A DNA stretch of 60,000 nucleotides from Symsagittifera roscoffensis (Eukaryota; Xenacoelomorpha; Acoela; Convolutidae), in assembly GCF_963678635.1 (NCBI RefSeq), contig NC_087063.1, positions 82,943,574 to 83,003,573 on the forward strand, read 5' to 3'. Position numbers and translations under genes: made by a program. The notes beneath the pieces were generated by a model. The model did no database searches, was not told where the DNA came from, and was given only the letters and a program-made list of their open reading frames with translations. Position 1 is the first letter of the stretch. Every line of letters starts with the position of its first letter. Shown in pieces: positions 24,701 to 36,700 of this stretch.

Positions 24701-27700
24701 AATGCATCAAGGACTCCTGGAAGAGGGTGAGTCATCTACTCGTTGAGAAGGTTTTCTAACAGGATTGTGTTGAGTGAAGCAGAGGAACCGGTCTCTCAAC
24801 TAGTCCACAAATGCATCAAGGACTCCTGGAAGAGGGTGAGTCATCTACTCGTTGAGTATCTTTTCTAACTGGATTGTGTTGAGTGAAGCAGAGACACCGA
24901 TCTCTCAACTAGTCCATAAATGCATCAAGGACTCCTGGAAGAGGGTGAGTCATCTACTCGTTGAGAAGGTTTTCTAACAGGATTGTGTTGAGTGAAGCAG
25001 AGACACCGGTCTCTCAACTAGTCCACAAATGCATCAAGGACTCCTGGAAGAGGGTGAGTCATCTACTCGTTGAGTATCTTTTCTAACAGGATTGTGTTGA
25101 GTGAAGCAGAGACACCGGTCTCTCAACTAGTCCATAAATGCATCAAGGACTCCTGGAAGAGGGTGAGTCATCTACTCGTTGAGAAGGTTTTCTTGCTTAT
25201 GAATATTTTAACCAGGGTTTATAGAAAAGCCAACCAAAATCAAAGAAAATATGTCAAGTAGAGGAGTAAAATGAATTGATTTGAGATCGAATGTAAAGTT
25301 TGGACAAAATTTGTTTTTCGTGATTTTTTGAGCATGTGTGATGTTTTTAATAGTCAGTTTATTTTTCAGATTTTGTCTGTCGATTTTGGAGTGACGTCAT
25401 TCGCTTCTGGTGCTAATTGGTATCATAGTCTATTCTCAGGAGACGGATGACGTCATATCAAAACGAACTGGTGGAATCCCTCATGCGCGAAGGATCGAAT
25501 GCGCGAAAATAAAAATCAGCCAATCAGATTTCAGTAATGGCAATTGTTTCTTTTTAAAAATTGACTTTCGGCTAATTTTGTCTTCGGTCCTTGGCCCAGT
25601 AGTTTTTTTCTCCCATTCGGTCTTTCGCGCATGAGAATAGCCCCCGAAGGAACTAGAGAAAAAAGTCGCGCGGTAGAAATTTTGTTGAGAAAATACAAAA
25701 ATCGACGCTGGCGTTGATTATAAGCGGGTCACAATTTTGAGCTTTAGTTTTGAGAAATTGAAAAAGTATTTTAGTAGTGAAGTAAGTTCAACTTTAACCA
25801 ATGGCGCCTGACGAAATTCAGTTTCGGGATTATTAATACAACTCACTGGAGAAATGGGGGGAAATGCATCTGGTGTCTAACGGGTGGTCCATTGTAGCAT
25901 CGATATACGTGATCCGTGTCACAGTTGTGACTTCAGTTGTTATAAGCACCAGCGAGGATACTTAGAAAAGTTGAAGGGCAACTGCGCCAGAAAAAAATGG
26001 CATAAAGAAGCCTCTCGACGACTGGCAGAAACGTTTCATTTTTCAACTCAGCAATTTAGTGGTGTTTTTTGCATCGAATCCCCAACAATAAAGTTCTAGC
26101 TCAAAAATTTTGTTAGATAATTGAGTTTGCTATGTGAGAAAAACACTGTAAAGTGAGAAAACATAGTCTGCATAGTCTGCCACTCATAAATATAGTGGAA
26201 AACATGGTCTGCCACTCAAAAACAGGTCGAAAACATAGAAGAGCCTTGACTTCATCAGAACTGTTTGCAATGCCAGCAAACTTGGTCTGGTGGTTGCGTT
26301 GGAACAACTTGGCTCCGAGAGCTGACGACCGATTTTGTTCGCTGTCTGATTCTTAACGGCGAAGAAAAGGTAGTCAATCATTGGGCTAGAATTTCTCGAT
26401 GCTTATAAGATCAATTCAGCGGATAGACCAAATTTATATATAAAATTTCATAATAAAACATGAACCAGAAAAAAATCGATCATACGTCATCAAAATTTTT
26501 CATGAAAAACACGTGAACTGGAAGTTGTATCAGCCAATCAGTATAAAGTATGGAAACTCATGGCGAACTCATGGAAACTCATACGAAGCGAACTCATGGA
26601 AACTCATGGATTCCACAAAAAATATCTAAAACACTGTACCGCTCAAAATCGCTCCAAAATTAGGCGATTTTGCGGAATCGCAACCGTATTTGCGGATTCC
26701 AGAGATAAATAAAAAGACATGTTTATAGTTGAATTGAGCTGTTGCGGAATCCGCAACTGTAAGCGGAATCCGCAATTTGTAAGTGGAATCCGCAAATTGC
26801 AAGTGGAATCAGCAAGTTGTAAGTGGAATCCGCATTTCGCTTACATATATTTATATACAGTATACCGTTTGAAATTATGTCTTATAATTACTAGGTCGAC
26901 TCATTTTTATTTCATGATTTTGCGCTCATGAATGCTGCCCTCATGAATTCACTAGAATCGGAATCTACTATATCAGTATTTGGGATTGATGCAATCCCAA
27001 ATACTGACCTAATTCGGCAATATACTGTGCGTGCGCGTTTCGTTTTCAAACAATCTCAACCCAAGGACATCAAACATTGAATTTATTTGATGATGTGTTT
27101 CCAAAATGCTAAGAGGTAAGATCCACAGATTAAGATGTTTTGAGATTTGTTCGTAGATTCCGCTGACAATGGTTAAGTCCTTGCGTTTAAGTTCCGCATT
27201 GCTATAGATAAAAATCCCAGCTCTAGCTTTTAACTGTTCTTTATTTATGTTTTCATTATTAACAGTTCGCAAGTTTAGTAATAAAGCAAACTCGGAATTC
27301 ACTTACATTTGCGTTTTCCGCTAACAAATTTTGCGGATTCCACTTACATTTGCGGACTCCACTTACATTTTATGGAATCCACTAGCATTTGCAAAATCCA
27401 GAACAGCTAGCTATCTTAGTTTGTTGAGGAATCCGCGACACAAAAAATGTGCCGACAAAATTTACGTTACAGGTATTTGAACGCGGAATCCGCTGAGATT
27501 TTGTAAGTGGAATCCAATTACATTTTCGAACATATTTAAAGATTTGTCTATGGAATCTAGGAACATACAGACACATAATTATGCCCCTATCCAGTGCACA
27601 GTTTGGCCTCGTAATGGAAAAGCATTACGATGAGAAAAACACTACGATGCGAAAAGCACCACGAAAAGCACTGAGAAAAGCTTTACGATGCTTACAAGAT

Positions 27701-30700
27701 TAACTCAGCAACAAGATAGGCCAAACTTTTATCTAAAAATTCATAATGATAGAACATGAGCCAGAAGCGCAAATAGGTACATATAATAATTCAGCCAAGT
27801 CGAATTAGTACACATAATAAATTTTTCTTTTTAGCAAGAAGAATATCAAAATATCTATCAGACGTCATCAAAATTTGCCAAAAATTCGAAATCCTTCATG
27901 AAAAACAGGTGAACTGGAATATGTGTCAGTCAATCAGAATAGAATGTGCAAATTCATGACGAAACACCGCAAGAACAGTGCGTAGACGCATGCGCATGGT
28001 ATATAAGAGTTGAACGAACAAAAAGATGCAAAATTGTTGGAATTATTGTTGATTTTGAATTGAGTCTCTCTATGAAAAAAACTTCCACTAAAGGCTAAAA
28101 AAAAACTTCATAAAACTATTAGAGCGCTATTCAGCTAAAGTTAACAGCAGCAAAAAAAGTTAGAGGGAAATGGCTCTTAATTTATAATATCTTATAATTA
28201 ATATAACTGTAATTATAGAAGTCAACCCCCTATAATGATTCCACCTATCTTCAATGGGGACATTTAGCCACCGTTTAAGCTAGGGATTTTAGTTGAGTCG
28301 GGACTCCGAATGATTGCAAGACTGTAAAGAAAATCGAGTGTCTGCCGAAGCTGTCAAACATGCAGAGTCTCAACTACTGATGGCTATCAGGGACTTGTTG
28401 TTGGCGAAAGACACGGTCTTTGCCAACAAAGTGAGGGCAATGGCCGTCTTTCTGGGACAACAAGCGGAGATATTTTTGTATGGAGGAACACCTGACTATT
28501 CCAAACTTGTTCAGAGCCGCAATTTTCACCCAGATCAATAGCTTGCTACATGATAAAGCCAACATATTTGACACCGCAAAGAAGTTTCCTTTATATTCAC
28601 AGGAGCCTTGCAACAACGGCAGATGGGTGCGAAGAGTGCAGCGCGGTAAGTGAAATTTTGAAACATCAATGGTGCAAATTAGATGAACAGAACGACTGAC
28701 CAAACAAGTGCCTTGAACTAATATTTCAACAATTTTCTTATCTCGAAAAGTAACTTAAATGCTTTTCTTCGGCAATGGCATAGAAAATCAACAAATCGGA
28801 AAAATACAAATCATGAGTTGTCAAGGAAAATTTACATGAGTATACGGCCAAGTTTCACTTTAGAAACATTCTGCAATCTGGACGGCATGAAATCGTTTAA
28901 TCGCCGATTAGTGAACATCGAGCCGCGGGGTGCATAGAATGCACTTTTTGCATCTTGAAAAACTTTGTTCCAACATTTGCTAAGGAGGAAAGGACAAGGA
29001 AAGTACTTCCTCTGGCGCGAGTGTTTCGAAAGTCAGGGTATTTTGTAGAGTCATGTTTTTAAACTTTGATATAAACAAGTCGCGAAGGATTTTGTCCTCT
29101 AGGGTTCCCAACTCAGATCTTGCTGCTTGTGCAGTTAACGCCGCATGGAATGCCTCAGGGGTCTCTCCTTGTTCCTGCATTCTAGTGAAAAGTTAATACT
29201 TTTCGTACGTTACGCATTTCACTTTCTGGAATGAAATTGATGCAGTTCAATGATTTCCTTGAAAGACATTTTGGATATTTCCACATGAGGGTTTTTTTGT
29301 AAGAACCTCTTCTTCCCTTCTGTTCCGAGGGAGAGAAATAATCTGGATACAACCTTCTTTTCTACCTCGTTATAATAATTGTTGTGGCCAACCCTTGGTC
29401 CACGTGCTCTTCTCTCTTCGTTCTCGAGTGTCACTCTGTCTATTTCTAATTTGTCTGTGAGATCTTTGGCTGCTCTCGCTGTTGCGTCTTCCCCACCTCT
29501 TGGTGTTTCTGGTCTTGGTGGTGGTACTTCCAGTATTTCCTTAGGGTCTTCAAGCATAATTTCTCGATTGACATTTTCCTTGACCCTGATTGCCATTAGA
29601 AATTGTTCTAACCCAGTTTTGAATTGCCACCGTGGGTTTAGGTTCGCTGAAGCCCAAAATACTGGTATTCCCATATTAGTGCAATTGTCCTGAATTGAGA
29701 TTCCTGCTGCCTGCGCCATGTGATATCCTACGAGTATCTTGTTGGAAAATTAAACTATAATTCCAAAGAATTTAATTGTTAATCGAATTAATGGTTTTCT
29801 CTGCTGAGATCTACGTAGACTAATGTTGGTCTTAGATACAGCGACCTTGGACAATGGTATAAAATGAATAGTATAGTTATATCACATTACTGCTATTGCA
29901 GTAGCAGTATCACAAGCATGAAATCATTAACTCGTCGGTTAGTGAACATCGAGCCGCAGGGTGCATGGAGTGCACTTTTTGCAGCCTGAAAAACATTTTC
30001 TAAGGAGGAAAGGACATGGAAAGTTAGAATCAATAATTGAACAAGCTCACGAAGTATTTCTGTAAAAGCTTTACTTAAAAATTGCAGTTCAGAGCACACA
30101 ACGGGCGAGAGACAAACACCGTGTGATTTTAACGGCCAAGCCATCATGACAAAATGTAAAACGGGAAAAAATTTTGTGTCAAAAACTACCTGTAACAATA
30201 ACTATATCCGTGAGCTAGCCGGATGCCATAAACACTCAAGACTACTTGGAACCAGCAATAAGACCCAGAATACAATACAAAGAACGGGAAAAATCCGCTG
30301 AGGCCCTGTGACCGGGAACTGGCAGCAGCAAAGAGGAGGGCTCGGTAGAATCCCTTAGCGCAGGGACTGGCAAAGGCAAAGAAGCGCTTCAGCCGAGCAT
30401 CGGAAATCGCATGTTAGCGACAGAAACGAAAAACAAAAACATGAGGTTTATTAAACATAAAGTAGCGAGTAGACCTAAGCACACACAGACATTAAAAACT
30501 GGCGCTGCACTTAGGAAGAGCCGGTTAGCCGAAAAAAATGTCTTGACTCGTACGGCTGATCTTTCTAAGGGGTACCAAATCCGTCTACAAAGGCAGATTT
30601 TAAAGGAAAAGTCAAGGAGGATTTGCAACGAAATCCAAATGATCTTGGAAAACTACCAAAAGCGCGAGGAGACCCTAGGGCTCACTGACTTGTGACAACG

Positions 30701-33700
30701 ATTGAGATTCAGGATCGGAATTCGATCCGATGTTGTTTCCATGCGACTTAGAGGCTCCAAGTGGCCAGGGAACTAGCGGGCAGGACAATTCTCAACGAAA
30801 CAAACGAGAGAATTGAGCTCGGGGGGCCAGTGAAAAGTGAGAGAGCGGGAGACGGAACACTTTTCACAGGTAGAAGAGGGAACGGACCACTCATGGAAAC
30901 CTGCAGAAACCGACGGCGGGACACATTGAGGGGGAGAATTTAGGGTTCTCGGAGAAAAAGGCGGGAAGGTGAAGAAAACAAAAATTGGTCTCATTTTGAA
31001 AAGGAGGTGGCGAAACTGGCAGAGGTCATTATCGACTATATCGTACAGGTGGTGAAGATGGTAGATGAGAATGAGAGAGTGAACAAATTAGAGAAAAAGC
31101 GCATATGCAATTTTATCACTGAAACTGTTTAAAGCTTTTAGGGTGAAGAAAAATTTAAAGTTGTTTATAGACTTCTCAATTATCGTTTCAAAATTTTAAG
31201 TGGAAGGGATTGTTAGGTATGTACAATTAGTGTATTTAATTTTTAGTTGACATCCTTTGCCTTTGGTTCTTTAAGGACATCCTTATCCTCTTTCACGTCT
31301 CAGTTGCAGTTGACCTTGCTGAAACATTCATTGTTTTGCTTATATGGAATTTGATACAATTGGGTTTTACTTTTAGCTTTCAATTAACATATCGGAAGAA
31401 ACGGTTTTGTCACACCAGGCAAAGAAACAACGAGCTGTGTCCAAACAGGGTGTTTAGAGGGTTTTAGGGTTTTAGGTCAGATCTGAAAATCAAATTGGTA
31501 AACAAACTTTCTGGTACACTGAAAACAATCTTTCAATTTTTAAATATTCTGGTATTCATTAGTACTTCAAGTTATCTTCAGCGTATCATTTTTGAGTACT
31601 TCAAAATAAGTTTTAATTTAGAGGGTGAGCGTCGAAAAAGCGGGTTTGTTGGAGGACGAAGAAGAAAAAGGAGACAAGACATTCATTCTGAAAGGTCAAC
31701 CATTCTCACAATCTTCGCTTGAGAACACAAGAAACCTGCTGGAAGTCATGCTTGCTCTGTTCGCCAATCTAAGGTCATGACATCGCGAGTAGAAGTTTTA
31801 CTAAAAGTAATCACAAAAAATTATTTCAAAGTGAAGAGATTATACACAAACAAAATTACACATGAAGATTTTTTTTTATACAAAAAACATCACTTGAGAG
31901 CACCATTAAGCAAAATTTAGCCTGTTTTGCAGACGTCTCAGATTTACTAGACGGGCTAGTTTTTTATGCGGACAGATCTTGTAATTGAATCAATCAAATT
32001 TCAGCAAATTCATGAAGACAATTTAGAAGAAGTTTTGTAACTCTGAGTCAGTACAAAATTGACCTTGATTTATCGGTGCATTGCTCAAAATTAAAATCAT
32101 TTCTTTTTCGTGTACTGGAAATGGATTGAGTGGTTTCTTAAGCAGATAAATGAAAAAGATTGAAGCTGTTTACCTAGGATTGAAAAATTATTGTTTTGAT
32201 TGTCTAGATTTAGAAAAAAAAACATTTTTTTCTTGTTTTTTCGTACCGTTACGAAAATATGGAGCAGCCTTTTAAATTGTAAGGATGGACTCGAATCGAA
32301 CCATCAACCTCTCGGTTGAAAGTCTGAAGTACCAGCAACTTTGGTATACTTAGAACACCAAATTAGCGGTGTCCAAATTCTGCTTACAGGAGCATCGGCT
32401 TTGTGGCGTGCACAAACCTGCACATGATAGTGAATGTGTTGGACAAAGGGTGTATTTGGTTCACTAGTGCTCCGAAGAAAGACGTCGAGTTCTGTGCCAT
32501 TATGGTAGAAAATGACAATTCTCTCAGGGCTTATAAGGTAAATAATTTTCAGGCTCTGATCCGTTTTTATTTGAACATCAGCAGTTGTTTAGGCGTTCCG
32601 GATTGAGCTTTTGAATATTTTACAGATAATTGTTTCAAGACATTTTTGCAATAAAAATCTAATTATTATAATATATCTCAAAACAATGAATTTTTTCAGA
32701 AACGTATAAAAAAAGTTATGTTCTTGACACAATTGTATTTCAATGAACCGGTTCTTAGACAGATCATCATTTTTAGAAACTATTTTGTCGCAAATTATAC
32801 CGTTTGCAGAGCGAATCTAACTTTTTAAAATTGAGTTGAACTGATTTTCGCTTTCGAAGAACAACTAGAAAATTCTGGAAAAAAATTATATCAGTTTGTA
32901 ACAATTTGAATTGATCATCATCGGCGAGTTAGTTAAGTAAATGTCAGCTAATTCTTCGCAATATTGGTACTGAATATATTCTTCCCGCTATAAATGACTC
33001 TTTCCGCATATAGTTTTTCCGTACCAAAAGTAGAGTATGTTTGGTGAAAGCGAGAGAGTTGAGATACGCAACTAAAAAAAGAAATCGAAATGTTCAAAAC
33101 CGTTTCCGAGAATCTTAATAACCTAAAAGCACCGCTTTTCATAGACTCGGTTGTTCAAGGTGACATATTGCCAACAGTTTGGCATTTACTAGTAGTATTT
33201 GGGTCGGATCTAAATATTTGGAAAATTATGTCGATTTTTTTTTCTAGGTTGAACAAATAATTGAGTTTACGAGCGGTCCCAGAAAAGTATAAAGACCCTA
33301 ACAAATTTTTTGAGATGGTATCCAACGGATTTGCTTGTGAAAAACGCTAGAAATGGTTCGATGAGTAGTACTGAGTTGAAATGTAAAATTAATGAATGGT
33401 TAGTAGGGAACATTGAAATGCAAGATTTGAATACTTCTCCATTGGAGATTAAGATAAGCTGGACAATTAGGACCTAAACTGGGACTCTGATACATAAACT
33501 CGAGGTGAATTAATGAATGGTTATTAAACAATTGTATCGAAGTTTTATGGCTTTTTGAGTTTACTAGAGTTTTGTCACCAATTGTTTTCTCGGGTAAACT
33601 CCTCCATCTGTGTCAGTATTTGACTCTCTGAAATTGACTCAATGTCAATATCACTCTATTCCTCCTGATTTGGCTTCAAAGGAATCAAAAGTTCATCCAA

Positions 33701-36700
33701 ATCGGGAACAGAATGAGAAGACTTGATAGCTTGATTACCCAACGGAATAAGTTTTGAGATTCCTCGTTTGATTCTGCGGTCTCGGCAACTGTCTGTTGGG
33801 GAATCCCGCTTGATGAATCAGAGATCGTCTCGATTGTCTCTGCTACTAGGGTAGTTGGTCGTTGGTTATGGAAGAACAAAACTCTAGCTGACTTGACTCG
33901 ATCAGTACTGAGTTCGTGGTTGATCCATGAGGTTCTGCTGAATCTAAAAGATTTATATATTGATTACCACAAGACTTTTGGGGACCGACGTTCCTACGTG
34001 GACGTGAAGTGTTTAAGTAGGTAACTGGATTGTCACTATCCACTTCGTAGACCGGAAAGTATATTTCTTTTTCTCTTGACAAGCTATTGTGGTTGTCGTA
34101 GCCGGTACTTGAGTTGCATCCGGTAGAGATTCTACTGTTTTTGGACGCGGTCTGTGGTCTGAGGCTGGCATAATAGTGGTAGGTGTGCTTCTTGATGGGC
34201 TGGTGTCAGTATGATGGGAAACGGGCTTTCGGGAGTTGTGTCCTCTATTTTCGTTATATCTTCTTCACCTAGGCCTAACAACTCTAATTTATTATTATGG
34301 GCTGGGTTTTTGTCAAATGATTGATTTACCTCTCCCTGAGGTCTATTTTCTTCCTTGTTGCTAATTTAGTGCTCTCTACCAAGAGCTCTACATGGAAAAC
34401 CGCCACTAGTCCACTCCCATTCACTGAAATCATTTTAATAAAATGGTACGTATAAATATTCAGCTTCCCCTAAGTAACCTGTAGGCGAGGCTTGATTCGT
34501 TCTTTTCGGTTGACTCGGGTTGTCTGTTTTGAACCTCGTTTCTTTTCCGCTTGAAGAAATCCGGTTGCTTTTATTGTAGTTTGGGTTGTTGATGATTACG
34601 AGGGTATCAAGGCTGCTTCGGCTTGGGTCCTTGGTCCAGATTTCCTCCTTTGAAGTGGGTAACCGACTGCCAGAAATTATTGATTAAAACAGGGTAAGGT
34701 AATGTTTCCTTAATTGTCCGAACTTTCTGTCCATCGAGTTTTAACCAGGCGATGTCCGATTTTCTTAAAATTTGAAAGTTCGCTAGTTTGATGCTTGGTT
34801 CAGACAAAATATTACTTTTGTCTCCAATTTCGCGGTTCAATGGTTTTCTTTTTTATTGTCTGAAACTTTCGGAAGAGTTTACTTTTCTTCGAAGGATCTG
34901 TCAAGGTGTGTCTCGAGTTTTTGGGTACGACATTTTTTGTTGGGGAGGATCCTTTTTTCCGAAGGATCTCGGTTTTTGTTCTCAATCAGCTAGTCTATAT
35001 AGCCGTCCTCTTTTCTGTCATCTGCCCCCCAATCCTTTACTTGTGCGTCTGATAAGATGGATTTCCCTGACCTAAACAGTGTTTTGGGATGTTATCAACC
35101 AGTGTTTTCCACTGTTTTTTTCGGATTTTTGTTGTAGTGTTTCCCAAATGGAGTGCACTTTATCGTGATTGAATCGTGCTTTTTAGCTTCCAAATAATTT
35201 TTGATAATGCATCAATAACAGGTAATTTAGGAATTTCTGATTATATTGAATGTAATTTTGTCCTAACCATTTTAACCATTTAAACTAGTAATAACTATGT
35301 ATTTATAGGCCAAGGTAGTGTGTTTCGATTTGTGATTTTTTACTTTGAAGAAAACGTAAACGCCTGAGGGATTTGGATTAACCACAATTTGATTGTTTAC
35401 ATTTCTACTGTTTACAATATTTATATCCATTAGCTTTTACTTTTAATTTCTGGGTTAATCAAAAAAAGAAATAAGAAAAGTGATCTGAAAAAACAATTTT
35501 AGTTAAATGTGTGTGCGAGAAATCCGGAGAATACATATAAAAGAGCAAAATTCAGAGCGCAGATGATTTAAATTACGAACTTCAAGGCGGAGCTAATAAT
35601 TTGTAGTAAATTTTAATTAATTTATTACGTGATATTGCGTCATTGGAAACTTCCAAATTATGGCCAATTAAATTGTTGCTGTTTACAAAGTGAGAATTCA
35701 AATCCGGGGGTTTGAAATTACAATTCTCATGTTTTTTTACAGTTGCTGCAACCAACTCTTCGTCGAAATGAGAATTTGGGGTTAGTTTTCCGCTTGGAAT
35801 TCTCGAAACACGGTCGGTAAAAACCATGTCATTTTCTACTAAATGTTTCACTATAAAATTGAATGGTAGTAGGCCGCCTACCCGACGTGTTATTCTGCTA
35901 TGATATGTTTTTCCCCCAATTACTGGATAAGGCTGATAACAAGGCTCTATGTTCGGCGATGAGTTCAAAATCCGACCCATTTTAATAGTTTTTACAGTGT
36001 TCGACTGCCCACCCTACTCCTAAGAGTTCTATTTTGTTCTTCAAATGTTTTCCGTCATGTGTGTTTAAAATTTTACTAGCGAAGGCGACCATGTTCCAAT
36101 CACTCCCGGGCATATGTTCTAAGGAAGCTCCTAGTCCGCTATGGGAGGCTACTGTCTTCACTCTTGATATCATTTTGATATCGAAGTGTGTGTTTTTGTT
36201 AGCTTCACGATTTGATATCGAATTGTGTGTTTTTTGTTAGCTTCACGATTTCATTTTTGATATTCTCAAATGCTATAGAATGTGTTTTTTTCCCAACTGA
36301 AAATTTGTTTTTTGTTTAAAAGCGGTCGTAATGGGTTTCCTAGAGTAGCAAAGTTGGGTACAAACTTAATAAATTGGTTCATAGAACCGAAAAAAGATCT
36401 TAACTTTTTATGATTTTGGGGTATCGGTAATCTTTTAATAGCTAGTATTTTATCCTCCTACAGAGATATTCCGGAGTTTGTGAATTTAAGACCCAGCCAT
36501 TCGATTTTTTCGTTGAAGAATTGGCGTTTAAACCAATCAATTGCCAAATTTCGGTTGTCAAGACTAACCAAAATTTGGTTGATTTTGTCTTTGTGTTCTT
36601 CAAGATATATGTTCCAGTAATGTTTCCTCCGACTGTGCCCAACGCTTTATTTAAATCTTTGCGTTTTTTAAATGGAATGTTTTTTTTCGAATATATTTTG

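Noticed and set aside
12664-25193. CRISPR-like array
   Set aside because: The units are near-identical over their full 109 bp with no unique spacers, the host is a eukaryote, and the unit derives from a local exon.
34788-35075. Plus-strand ORFs within 33.6-38.7 kb
   Set aside because: They are shadows of the minus-strand Gypsy relic.
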